DNA of 64,000 nucleotides from Virgibacillus senegalensis. GTDB lineage: Bacteria; Bacillota; Bacilli; Bacillales; Amphibacillaceae. Position 1 is the first letter of the stretch. Every line of letters begins with the position of its first letter. Below, piece after piece: positions 43,850 through 51,603 of the stretch. The stretch is taken from contig NZ_LN611424.1 of assembly GCF_000821245.2 (NCBI RefSeq), forward strand, positions 520,459 to 584,458, given 5' to 3'. The notes under the pieces are model-generated. The model was not told the origin of the DNA. It ran no database searches and worked only from the letters and a program-made list of their open reading frames with translations. The position numbers and the translations under genes are program-made.

Positions 43850-44644
43850 ATGGAAAAGTCAATCATAGTAAATGATGTTTCAAAGAAATATAAGCTTTAT
43901 TCTTCCGGATCAGAGAGAATAAAGGATCTACTTTTGCCAAAAAGCTATGGAGAAGACTTTTGGGCGCTGAGAAACGTAAATTTTGAAGCGGAGAAAGGCG
44001 ATGTAATCGGCTTTGTCGGAATTAATGGTTCAGGAAAATCCACTCTTTCCAATATTATTGCAGGCATTGTGCCAGAAACAAGCGGAAAGGTTCAATTAAA
44101 TGGACAAGCATCACTCATTGCAGTTAACTCAGGACTCAAGGGAGATCTAACCGGGCGAGATAATATTGAGTTGAAGTGTCTCATGCTGGGATTTTCTAAA
44201 AAGAAAATCAAGGAAATAGAGTCTGATATTATCGAATTCGCGGAATTAGAAAAATTTATAGATCAACCGGTTAAATCTTATTCCAGTGGCATGAAGTCCA
44301 GGCTTGGTTTTTCCATCTCTGTTACAATCGATCCTGATATTTTAATAATTGATGAAGCATTATCTGTAGGTGATAAAGCTTTTGCAGAAAAAAGTCTGGC
44401 TAAGATGAAAGAGTTCAAGGAAAAAGGCAAGACAATGATATTTGTCAGTCATTCAATCAGTCAGATGAAGGAGTTTTGTGAAAAGATTCTTTGGTTGGAA
44501 TTTGGTATGGTCCGTGACTTTGGTACTGTAGATGAGATCATTCCGAAGTATCAGAAGTTCTTGTCTTCCTATAAAAAAATGACGAAGGAAGAAAAAAAGC
44601 AATTTCGCAAAGCTGCCGATAACCGTAACCAGTTAAAAAGCTAA
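43850..44644 (+). CDS. tagH: Teichoic acid ABC exporter ATPase TagH/TarH, short form
   Basis: 264 aa. Walker A GINGSGKST (near residue 57), the ABC signature YSSGMKSRL (near 144), Walker B ILIIDEALSVGD (near 163) and the H-loop FVSHSISQM. The length equals that of S. aureus TarH and lacks the long extracellular C-terminal half of B. subtilis TagH. The N-terminal RIKDLLLPKSYGEDFWALRN is typical of polysaccharide exporters. It energises TagG. Confidence 0.94.
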   Translation: MEKSIIVNDVSKKYKLYSSGSERIKDLLLPKSYGEDFWALRNVNFEAEKGDVIGFVGINGSGKSTLSNIIAGIVPETSGKVQLNGQASLIAVNSGLKGDLTGRDNIELKCLMLGFSKKKIKEIESDIIEFAELEKFIDQPVKSYSSGMKSRLGFSISVTIDPDILIIDEALSVGDKAFAEKSLAKMKEFKEKGKTMIFVSHSISQMKEFCEKILWLEFGMVRDFGTVDEIIPKYQKFLSSYKKMTKEEKKQFRKAADNRNQLKS

Positions 44645-44647
44645 AGA

Positions 44648-44686
44648 GAGAGGGACTGTCCATTATCTGGCCAGTCCCTCTTGTAC
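44648..44686. terminator. Terminator-like hairpin, possibly repeat-derived
   Basis: AGAGGGACTG pairs with CAGTCCCTCT around a short loop, followed by TTG. The GGGACTG/CAGTCCC arms are those of the dispersed repeat family, so a repeat copy may be serving as a bidirectional terminator between tagH and the converging pyruvyltransferase. Confidence 0.65.
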
Positions 44687-44690
44687 TTAT

Positions 44691-46058
44691 TTAACTGAAT
44701 TTATCTGCAACCTTAAGGGCGAGGCGTACGCTCTTCCTATTTAAGGTTGCTTTTTGTTTTTTGATGATTTTATTTTTCTCTGCTAACTGTGACTTTTGTT
44801 TCTTCAATTTTTTAGCTTGTCTTTCTTCAGCTTTAGGATAGTAATCTTCCCAACGTTGAACCATCTCTTCAAGCGTACAACCACTGACAGGGACGATAGG
44901 AGGATGGAGTTGGATTTTAGCAAGTTGCTCATCCAATGGAACAATTTGTGGTGATACTCCGTCCTGATAGATATGCTCTAACTTATTTTTATTTAAGAAG
45001 TCAATAAAGTGATCAAAATTCTTACCTTGATTTTTTTGCACAGATTGAAAATCAGCATTTTCGACCAAATCCATCAATCGGGTGTTTTCGTTTATATCAT
45101 GCGCCATGACATGTGTTAATTGGTGATATTCGGCCAGTTCCCGCATACGTGCATCTTTAGGAAGCAATATGCTCGGAGTTCCTGCAAGTACTGCAGCAAT
45201 GTTACCATGTAATCGGGCTCCGAAGCTCAAATCAGCTTTGGACAGGAAGTCCAGCCAGGTTGGAACATTTAAAAAGAAGCGTACTCGGTTGTTCATATAT
45301 ACAGGGTCCGACATTTTTACCGGATAGTTATCAGCTGACTTTCCAATAGTTGGAGATCCAGTGTAAGTTAACTGCATTTCTTTACGCCATTGTGGAATAA
45401 AGTAATGATTAGGGAATTCATCCATGCTTCTTGTAATAAAGTCTAAAACATTTTTTGGAGAAAGTTTGGAAGAATTGACACCAATCATAGAATCCTTTGT
45501 TATGTTGGTTTCTCGAATGGTTAATTCTCTTCCGAAAGCATACATGGATGGACAACCTATAACGGTGTGATCGACCCCTTCACGGAAACCTAGACGAGAA
45601 AGGTACTTTGCGGTAATTTCACCACGGACTCCAATCATGTTAGATTTTTCTAATACGGCACTTACAAATGCTTTCACGTCTTCATCAAAAGGGAAGCCCT
45701 CATTTAACTTAGGTTCAAAGGGAGCTCTTAATCCTACTCCGATCACAACTACTGGAATGTTAAGTTTTTTAATTAATTGTGTGTATTTTCTTAAGGTCGG
45801 AACAAAATCTTTTCGAAAAGCATCAGCTAACGGAATAATATAACAGTCGTAATTTTGGTTGATTTCATCTGCTCTTTTAGGGTCGTAATTGTAATAATCG
45901 GGTGTTATGGTGGTCCCTTCAGTCATTAATGTGCGAAATACGCTGTATTGATAAATTAAATTACCGACGTTCCCACCAATCGAGTTATTCAGAAGCATAT
46001 AAGATGCGTCAAAGTTATCCAATGGGGAAATTCCGGCTCTGATTAAAATTCTCTTCAT
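44691..46058 (-). CDS. Polysaccharide pyruvyltransferase family protein
   Basis: 455 aa. CsaB/PS_pyruv_trans-like. Features are NSIGGNVGNLIYQYSVFRTL near the N terminus, PVVVIGVGLRAPFEP (near 101), MIGVRGEITAKYLSRLG (near 140), and FGARLHGNIAAVLAGTPSILL (near 284), the conserved RLHG motif that binds the nucleotide. A Lys/Gln-rich coiled tail follows from residue 400. Such enzymes transfer pyruvate from PEP to a glycan, or in some cases act as glycosyltransferase-like enzymes. The neighbours suggest a wall polymer acceptor. It converges on tagH and diverges from tagA. Confidence 0.78.
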   Translation of the reverse strand: MKRILIRAGISPLDNFDASYMLLNNSIGGNVGNLIYQYSVFRTLMTEGTTITPDYYNYDPKRADEINQNYDCYIIPLADAFRKDFVPTLRKYTQLIKKLNIPVVVIGVGLRAPFEPKLNEGFPFDEDVKAFVSAVLEKSNMIGVRGEITAKYLSRLGFREGVDHTVIGCPSMYAFGRELTIRETNITKDSMIGVNSSKLSPKNVLDFITRSMDEFPNHYFIPQWRKEMQLTYTGSPTIGKSADNYPVKMSDPVYMNNRVRFFLNVPTWLDFLSKADLSFGARLHGNIAAVLAGTPSILLPKDARMRELAEYHQLTHVMAHDINENTRLMDLVENADFQSVQKNQGKNFDHFIDFLNKNKLEHIYQDGVSPQIVPLDEQLAKIQLHPPIVPVSGCTLEEMVQRWEDYYPKAEERQAKKLKKQKSQLAEKNKIIKKQKATLNRKSVRLALKVADKFS

Positions 46059-46264
46059 TTAATAGTGAAACCCCTTTCGTAGAAGCAAAATAATGTATTC
46101 CTAAGGACAAATAATAACATAATCCGACAATAATATACACTAGAAAATATTTGCTGAAGCAGGTGACAATACGTCTTCCTGGTAATGAGCAGCAGAGTGA
46201 CAAGTGAAGGAATAAAAAAATTGCAAACAGGAAGAAAAGTGTAATAAAAATAAAAAATACTATT

Positions 46265-46311
46265 TGTCGAAAAAGCGATTTAATGGGATAATAAAAAAGT
46301 TGTAGTATAAA
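46265..46311 (+). promoter_or_regulatory. tagA promoter region with a Spo0A-box-like site
   Basis: TTTGTCGAA (46263-46271) is a perfect 0A box on the plus strand. TATAAA at 46306-46311 is a plausible -10 with no good -35. The box sits about 50 bases before the inferred start of transcription, the position used for Spo0A activation. Confidence 0.4.
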
Positions 46312-46341
46312 ATTAGATGTTAACATGAAAGGTTGTTAAAA

Positions 46342-47076
46342 GTGTTAGAGCAAGATAATCATGTAACAATAATGGATGTACCTTTCACGAATTTAACCCA
46401 AAAAGAACTTTTGAATCAACATATATATAACCGACTCGGAAGGATGGAAAAGACCTTCGTTGTTACCGCCAATCCTGAAATAGTCATGATGGCGAAAGAA
46501 AACACTAACTTTCATTCATTAATAAACAGAGCAGATTTTATTATTCCGGATGGGACAGGGATAGTAATGGCGTCTAAAGTGATCAGAAACCCTATTAAAG
46601 AGCGGGTGCCTGGTTTTGATTTGATGACCCATTTAATAGGATACGCAGAAGACCAAAATTTAAGTTGTTTTTTCCTTGGCGCAAAACAAGAGGTTCTAGA
46701 TAAGATGATTAGTAAAATCAAAGATTTACATCCATACTTAAAAATAGCAGGCGCACACCATGGATATTTTGATTTGGAAAATCGGGAAATAGCGGAGAAG
46801 GTAAAAAAAGCAAAACCTGATCTCGTATTTGTAGCGCTAGGTTCTCCTTCACAGGAAAAGTGGATCATGAAATACTATGAAGAGTTTGATAAAGGGCTGT
46901 TTATGGGAGTCGGAGGTAGTTTTGACGTTATAGCAGGCGAGGTAAAAAGAGCTCCTGATATTTGGATTAAGTTTCACTTGGAATGGTTCTATCGATTGAT
47001 AAAACAACCTTTTAGGTGGAAACGCATCTTAAAAGTGTTTGAGTTCATGTTTAGAATAGTAATAAGAAAATACTAA
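46342..47076 (+). CDS. tagA: N-acetylglucosaminyldiphosphoundecaprenol N-acetyl-beta-D-mannosaminyltransferase TagA/TarA
   Basis: Second step of linkage-unit synthesis: adds ManNAc to GlcNAc-PP-undecaprenol. 244 aa, WecG/TagA/CpsF family (GT26). Motifs: VTANPEIVMMAKEN (near residue 37), FIIPDGTGIVMASK (with the catalytic Asp, near 66), CFFLGAKQEVLDKM, AGAHHGYFD, and VALGSPSQEKWI near 172. GTG 46342 is chosen because GAAAGG ends 9 bases upstream; the TTG at 46333 is too close to it. A strong palindromic terminator follows. Confidence 0.92.
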   Translation: MLEQDNHVTIMDVPFTNLTQKELLNQHIYNRLGRMEKTFVVTANPEIVMMAKENTNFHSLINRADFIIPDGTGIVMASKVIRNPIKERVPGFDLMTHLIGYAEDQNLSCFFLGAKQEVLDKMISKIKDLHPYLKIAGAHHGYFDLENREIAEKVKKAKPDLVFVALGSPSQEKWIMKYYEEFDKGLFMGVGGSFDVIAGEVKRAPDIWIKFHLEWFYRLIKQPFRWKRILKVFEFMFRIVIRKY

Positions 47077-47085
47077 CACTATTAA

Positions 47086-47121
47086 AAACGGAAGCAAGCA
47101 GATATCTGCTTGCTTCCGTTT
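47086..47121. terminator. Bidirectional Rho-independent terminator
   Basis: A 36-base perfect palindrome centred on GATATC: AAACGGAAGCAAGCAG and its complement, with A/T flanks. It separates the converging tagA and LCP genes. Confidence 0.9.
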
Positions 47122-48247
47122 AATAACTTGTAGAGGGATCTGTGGATGGCTCTGTTCCATATTCCAATGATTCACTTGGATTGTAATCAGAGTAATTAGA
47201 GTTTGAATCAGTGCTATTTTGATCGGTGTCTGTTTCGTTACCGTACATACCTTCACTCGGATGTTCCGTGCTTTCCAGGTCAAGGTGTTCCCGAAGTTCT
47301 ATTCGTTTATTCGCTACATCTGTTTCATCTAATTGATAATAATAAACACCATCAATCATCGAATCAGAACCTTCAAGATTAAGTGTTTCTACATTTAAGC
47401 TACCGCTGGTTCCGTAAGAAATAAAGCTTTTCATTTCACTGAACCGCATGTTGGTCGTCATATTGTCACCAACCGCCTCCATCATATCATCATATTTCGT
47501 GACGGAACCAATGTTAGCAGCTTTTTTAATGACCGCTTTAATAATTTCCTGCTGGCGTTTGCCGCGTTCCAGGTCGTTATCTTGTTTTCTGGTTCTAGCC
47601 AAAGCAAGTGCCTCTTCCCCGTTTAAATTTTGTTCACCAGGGTATAGATGAATAGCGTTGGCTCTGTCATTTGAGTCTTGCTCTGACATTTCATATGGTA
47701 CGTCGACATTAATACCATTTAATGCATCGACTACGTCAATAAATGCTTCAAAATCCATTTTTACATAGTAATCAACTGGGATATCAAGAAGGCTTTCTAC
47801 CGCTTCAATGGAGGCTTTAGGACCGCCATAAGCGTGAGCGTGGTTGATTTTGGTATTGTAGCCTACTTCCGGGATATAGACGTAGGAGTCACGAGGAATA
47901 CTTAACAGCTTGACGCTTTTCGAATCTTTATTAAGCGTGGCGAGCATCAATGCATCGGAGCGTGAACTTCCTTCGTTTGCACGCTTGTTGCTTTCGTCTA
48001 CTCCTATAAATAAAACAGACACGTTATCGACATCGGGATCGACTTCCTTATTCCGAAGATCTGATTTGTCTCGACCATCATCTTCATAAGAGCCGCTCAC
48101 GACTTCGTCAGCTTTATTGTAAAGATAAGCACCATAAGCTGTGGTAGCCCCTACTAAAATTAAAATGGGTACTAATATAAATAAAATGCGTCTCCGCTTC
48201 TTTATTTTACGTTTCCTTATTATTCTTCTTTGTGAATTATTTTCCAT
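47120..48247 (-). CDS. LytR-CpsA-Psr (LCP) family wall-polymer ligase, TagU-like
   Basis: Attaches undecaprenyl-linked teichoic acid or polysaccharide to peptidoglycan. 375 aa. A basic cytoplasmic head (RRIIRKRKIKKRRR) and one membrane helix (about residues 20-43) are followed by the extracellular LCP domain with SSRSDALMLATLN (near 95), LLSIPRDSYVYIP (Arg/Asp near 118), NHAHAYGG and RTRKQDNDLERGKRQQ (pyrophosphate-binding Arg cluster near 214-229). The last 60 residues are a disordered Ser/Asp/Thr tail. It lies beside tagA. AAGGAG precedes the ATG, and a promoter is at 48298-48326. Confidence 0.92.
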   Translation of the reverse strand: MENNSQRRIIRKRKIKKRRRILFILVPILILVGATTAYGAYLYNKADEVVSGSYEDDGRDKSDLRNKEVDPDVDNVSVLFIGVDESNKRANEGSSRSDALMLATLNKDSKSVKLLSIPRDSYVYIPEVGYNTKINHAHAYGGPKASIEAVESLLDIPVDYYVKMDFEAFIDVVDALNGINVDVPYEMSEQDSNDRANAIHLYPGEQNLNGEEALALARTRKQDNDLERGKRQQEIIKAVIKKAANIGSVTKYDDMMEAVGDNMTTNMRFSEMKSFISYGTSGSLNVETLNLEGSDSMIDGVYYYQLDETDVANKRIELREHLDLESTEHPSEGMYGNETDTDQNSTDSNSNYSDYNPSESLEYGTEPSTDPSTSY

Positions 48248-48297
48248 TTAAAGTCTCCTTAATTAATAGAGCTAATCCTAAATAAACACCAATATAT

Positions 48298-48326
48298 ATT
48301 TTACTACTAAATCCGACACTAGTAAA
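48298..48326 (-). promoter_or_regulatory. SigA promoter of the LCP gene
   Basis: On the minus strand: TTTACT (48326-48321), 17 bases, TAAAAT (48303-48298). Confidence 0.5.
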
Positions 48327-48374
48327 TTGAATTTTTTAGTAAAAAGTGTGTAAAAATAATAGAATAAAACCTCT

Positions 48375-48441
48375 GGGGACAGTCCCCCAACACATTACCA
48401 CTGCGTCTCGGTAGAATGGTAGAACGTTGGGGGACTGTCCC
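48375..48441. repeat. GGGACAGTCCC-family inverted repeat, copy 6
   Basis: GGGGACAGTCCCCCAACAC on the left and GTTGGGGGACTGTCCC on the right, with interior CTGCGTCTCG as in copy 1 (620-687), 47.7 kb away. It lies between the divergent LCP and GntR genes. Confidence 0.85.
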
Positions 48442-48551
48442 TAGCTACTGTCCTTATCTAAGGTTAATTTCACATCCACTATGGGCTATCAATAGTCTTC
48501 TCGTCTTATTTCTTATTTCCGATATATTTTGACAACATTTTAAAAAAATTC

Positions 48552-48580
48552 TTGCAATTTAAAAAACAATCGCTTACAAT
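48552..48580 (+). promoter_or_regulatory. SigA promoter of the gntR-type regulator
   Basis: TTGCAA (48552-48557), 17 bases, TACAAT (48575-48580). The operator at 48593-48608 overlaps or follows the start of transcription. Confidence 0.65.
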
Positions 48581-48592
48581 GTGAATTGAGTA

Positions 48593-48608
48593 ATTGGTAT
48601 AGACAACT
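48593..48608 (+). promoter_or_regulatory. Operator 1 of the GntR-type regulator (dre-like)
   Basis: ATTGGTATAGACAACT. It shares the 11-base core TGGTATAGACA with the site at 49414-49429 and resembles the dre sites of NagR/DasR-type GntR/HutC regulators. Its position predicts autorepression. Confidence 0.6.
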
Positions 48609-48639
48609 AATCCAACAATTGGTAGAAAGGTGGGTGATG

Positions 48640-49380
48640 ATGGAAGAGAATAAAATTGATAAGGAAGCTGTCGTTCCTATTTATCATCAAATAAAAACAC
48701 TCATAACAAAAAAGATAGACGACAAGCTCTGGAATGTTGATGATATGATTCCTTCGGAGAGAGAATTAACTAACCAGTTATCTATAAGTCGTATGACGGT
48801 CAGACATGCAATCAATGACTTAGTAAATGAAGGCGTGTTGTATCGCAAACGTGGAAAGGGAACCTTTGTTGGTAAGCCTAAAATCGATCAAGTTTTATCA
48901 AAATTATCCAGTTTCACTGAGGATATGAAAAAAAGAGGCTTAAAACCAGGTTCAAAGGTCTTGCATGTGAAAGAAGTACCCGCTTGTGAAAAAATTGGGG
49001 GAGTTTTAGAAGTAGAAGAAGGTTTTCCCGTAATAGAAGTTTTTCGATTAAGATTGGCAGATGACGAGCCAATGGCTTTGGAACGATCTTTTTTACCTGC
49101 GGAAAAAGTAGCTTCTATCTTAAACTACTCTTTGGAAAACAAGTCACTATATAAAGAACTAAAAGAAAAATACAATTTGAATGTAGCTTTTGCTACTCAA
49201 ACAATTGAGATATCTTACTTAAGTAAACCACAAGACTCAGACCTGCTTGAGGTAAATGTCGGAACCCCGGTTTTACTTATCAAAAGGCATACTTATTCAG
49301 ACGAAAAAACTCCCTTAGAGTATGTTGAATCGTTATATCGCGCCGATCGCTATAAATTTTCAATTGAGATGGAAAAGTAA
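48640..49380 (+). CDS. GntR/HutC-family transcriptional regulator
   Basis: 246 aa. An N-terminal winged helix-turn-helix (VPIYHQIKTLITKKI; PSERELTNQLSISRMTVRHA; LYRKRGKGTFV) is followed by a UTRA effector domain with LGVEEGFPVIEVFRLR-like strands and ALERSFLPAEKV. UTRA domains usually bind phosphosugars or related metabolites. ATG 48640 is chosen after the GAAAGGTGG site; a longer frame from 48586 has none. Twin operators before itself and before the catabolic operon make it the likely local repressor. It is NagR-like in operator, but the target operon contains no nagA or nagB. Confidence 0.88.
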   Translation: MEENKIDKEAVVPIYHQIKTLITKKIDDKLWNVDDMIPSERELTNQLSISRMTVRHAINDLVNEGVLYRKRGKGTFVGKPKIDQVLSKLSSFTEDMKKRGLKPGSKVLHVKEVPACEKIGGVLEVEEGFPVIEVFRLRLADDEPMALERSFLPAEKVASILNYSLENKSLYKELKEKYNLNVAFATQTIEISYLSKPQDSDLLEVNVGTPVLLIKRHTYSDEKTPLEYVESLYRADRYKFSIEMEK

Positions 49381-49399
49381 AGCAGTATTTTATACTGCT
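49381..49399 (+). terminator. Short hairpin after the regulator gene
   Basis: AGCAGTAT-TTT-ATACTGCT begins right after the stop codon with no clear T-run, so at best a weak terminator; read-through into the operon remains possible. Confidence 0.4.
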
Positions 49400-49413
49400 A
49401 AATATTTATATTT

Positions 49414-49429
49414 ACTGGTATAGACATAT
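49414..49429 (+). promoter_or_regulatory. Operator 2 of the GntR-type regulator (dre-like)
   Basis: ACTGGTATAGACATAT, core TGGTATAGACA as in operator 1, lying 50 bases before the first catabolic gene. The promoter is not well defined; TATAAC at 49437-49442 may be its -10. Confidence 0.55.
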
Positions 49430-49478
49430 ATACGACTATAACTATGAATGCTACAAAAAATTGAGAGGATGAAAGTTA

Positions 49479-50426
49479 ATGAGTTCAGATTTGAAACTTT
49501 CCTTTGAGATTTGGCCAAATATGCCTTGGGGTAGATTAGAAATTGCTGGACCAGCATCAAATAGTTGGGGGGACAAATCGCTTGATTGGTGTATTGATCG
49601 AATTGCTGATTACGGATATGAAGGGTTTGACGTAGTATATCCGAAAATTATGGAACTCCGTCCTCATGAATATGAGGAACAGGTTAAAAAAGTCAGGATA
49701 GCAATGGAAAAGCGTAATGTGGCTTTTGCTTCAATAGCCTGCCATACTACTTTTGTTACACCAAGATATTTTGATAGAGATAACGGAATTGCTAAATTCA
49801 AAAAAGCAATTGATGCTGCTGCAGACATGGGGGCGGAAACTGTTGTAACCCTGGTTGGAGACGGATATTACGATCCTCCACTTTATAACGTCATTACTCG
49901 AAAAGAAGCATGGGATCAAGTTGTTACTGCAACTAGGGAAGTAGCCGATTATGCGAAGCAATATAACATTGATGTAAGTATTGAGCTTATCCAAGGAACG
50001 ATTATCAACGATATCCCTTCTGTCTTAAAACTCTTTGAGGACGTCGATCGCCCTAATGTCTACTGCTGTGTCGACGTTGGGACCTTCTATACTACAGTCA
50101 AGCCAAAAATGTCAATTAAAGAAGCGATTCAGAAGTTAGGAGATCGTATCAAGGTCACTCACGTAAAAGATGAAGTAGGGTTTCCTAATATAATGCAGTC
50201 TCAACATGTGTGGTTCGGCGGTGGCTTTGTTGATTTCTCAGAAATGGCTGTGGCATTAAAAGAGGTTGGTTATAAGCACTATAACTCTGTTGAATGGGAA
50301 GCGTGGCAAGCGGGAGGACTGTTTGGAGTTGGGGAACCTTCTGGCATTGGTTTAAGTGACTTTGATCGAGTGGCTGTAGAATCTAAAGAATTTCTAGAAG
50401 AGCATGGTTGGGGGAAATTAAAATAA
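49479..50426 (+). CDS. Sugar isomerase/epimerase, AP-endonuclease-2 (xylose-isomerase-like) TIM barrel
   Basis: 315 aa. The order of conserved pieces fits the metal-dependent IolE/hydroxypyruvate-isomerase/YcjR superfamily: RIADYGYEGFDVV near residue 43, AADMGAETVVTLVGDG near 112, IDVSIELIQG with the metal Glu near 168, NVYCCVDVGTFY near 192, IKVTHVKDE near 225, and HYNSVEWEAWQAGG with the last Glu near 270. Members isomerise or epimerise sugars or inosose derivatives, or cleave 3-keto-glycosides together with a Gfo/Idh oxidoreductase, and such an oxidoreductase is encoded later in this operon. Substrate unknown. It is the first gene of the operon. Confidence 0.85.
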   Translation: MSSDLKLSFEIWPNMPWGRLEIAGPASNSWGDKSLDWCIDRIADYGYEGFDVVYPKIMELRPHEYEEQVKKVRIAMEKRNVAFASIACHTTFVTPRYFDRDNGIAKFKKAIDAAADMGAETVVTLVGDGYYDPPLYNVITRKEAWDQVVTATREVADYAKQYNIDVSIELIQGTIINDIPSVLKLFEDVDRPNVYCCVDVGTFYTTVKPKMSIKEAIQKLGDRIKVTHVKDEVGFPNIMQSQHVWFGGGFVDFSEMAVALKEVGYKHYNSVEWEAWQAGGLFGVGEPSGIGLSDFDRVAVESKEFLEEHGWGKLK

Positions 50427-50427
50427 T

Positions 50428-51603
50428 ATGTTGACTCAGGTTGAGAACCTTCTCTTTAAGCTAATTGAGATTGAAAGTCATCAAGATGTAGAAGGCCATG
50501 AAAAAGAGATAATTGATTACATTAAAAATATCTTTGAATATGAAGGAATTGAAGTTGAGTTACAAGAGGTAATAAATGGGCGGGCCAACTTAATTGCCAG
50601 GTTGAGAGGGAAAGGAGATGGTCCAACCCTCTTACTCAACGGACATGCAGACACAGTCCCGCCTTATGGGATGGAAGAGGCGTTCCATCCTAAAGTTGAA
50701 GACGGTAAGGTTTATGGGCGTGGGAGTGTAGATATGAAAGGTGCACTAGCTGCGATGATCCAAGTATTATTGGATTTTAAACGTAGAGGGGTCTCTTTGA
50801 AAGGTGATTTGATTTTTGCTGCAACTATAGGAGAAGAAAATTACAGTCCTGGTGCGTATCACTTACTTAATAGTGGAATACAAGCGGATTATGCCATTGT
50901 TGGAGAGCCTACTGGAATGAAAGTAGGTATTGCTCATAAAGGTGTGGTGTGGGGAGAAGCTTGTTTTTATGGTAAGTCAGTTCATGGCAGTGTTCCTGAA
51001 AAAGGCGCTAATGCCATTTATAAAGCGACTGGATGGATTCAAAAAGTTATTAATGAATATATACCCAAAATTAGCCAGAGAGAACACCCTATTTTAGGTA
51101 AACCTACTATAAATATAGGGGAAATCAATGGCGGTACTAGGCCGGTAATCGTTCCAAATAAATGCATCGTTAAATTCGAACAACGTTTACTACCCAATGA
51201 AAAGGAAGATGGCGTCATTAAAGAATTGCAATCTATTATCGATGAACTTGCAGAAAAGGACCCAGATATGAAAGGAACTGTAAAAGAACTACCAGTTTTT
51301 AAAGGGGTTCCTCATAGGGCTTTAGAAACTGATGTTGATAGCGAAGTCGTGAGAGTATTATGTGAGGAGTATGAGCAAAAATTTCAATCTCCTGCGAAGC
51401 CTGTAGGTTTGCAATTTTGGTCAGATGGAGCTCTGTTAGGTGATATCCCAGGTATTGAAACAGTGGTATGTGGACCTGGAGATATTGAACAAGCACACTC
51501 AAATGAGGAATATATCACCAGGCGACAATTACAAGCCGCGTATGATATTTATTCAAAGGTGGCCATAAGCCTGTGTGGGGAGGAGAGTTCCGTTTTTGAA
51601 TAG
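50428..51603 (+). CDS. M20-family metallo-deacylase (ArgE/DapE-like)
   Basis: 391 aa. A dizinc peptidase/deacylase: NGHADTVPP (near residue 72), GRGSVDMKGALAAM with the bridging Asp (near 96), general base Glu-Glu in ATIGEENYSPG (near 133), VGEPTGMKVGIAHKG, and the dimerisation-domain HGSVPEKGANAI. The closest activities are N-acetylornithine or N-succinyl-diaminopimelate deacylation, but the context is sugar catabolism. It may remove an acyl group from an N-acylated amino acid or amino sugar. It begins one base after the upstream stop, with GGGGG as ribosome site. Confidence 0.88.
   Translation: MLTQVENLLFKLIEIESHQDVEGHEKEIIDYIKNIFEYEGIEVELQEVINGRANLIARLRGKGDGPTLLLNGHADTVPPYGMEEAFHPKVEDGKVYGRGSVDMKGALAAMIQVLLDFKRRGVSLKGDLIFAATIGEENYSPGAYHLLNSGIQADYAIVGEPTGMKVGIAHKGVVWGEACFYGKSVHGSVPEKGANAIYKATGWIQKVINEYIPKISQREHPILGKPTINIGEINGGTRPVIVPNKCIVKFEQRLLPNEKEDGVIKELQSIIDELAEKDPDMKGTVKELPVFKGVPHRALETDVDSEVVRVLCEEYEQKFQSPAKPVGLQFWSDGALLGDIPGIETVVCGPGDIEQAHSNEEYITRRQLQAAYDIYSKVAISLCGEESSVFE

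Noticed and set aside
46015-46326. 103-aa hydrophobic minus-strand frame before the pyruvyltransferase gene
   Set aside because: No ribosome binding site; its hydrophobicity comes from T-rich intergenic DNA and its end is the pyruvyltransferase start read in another frame.
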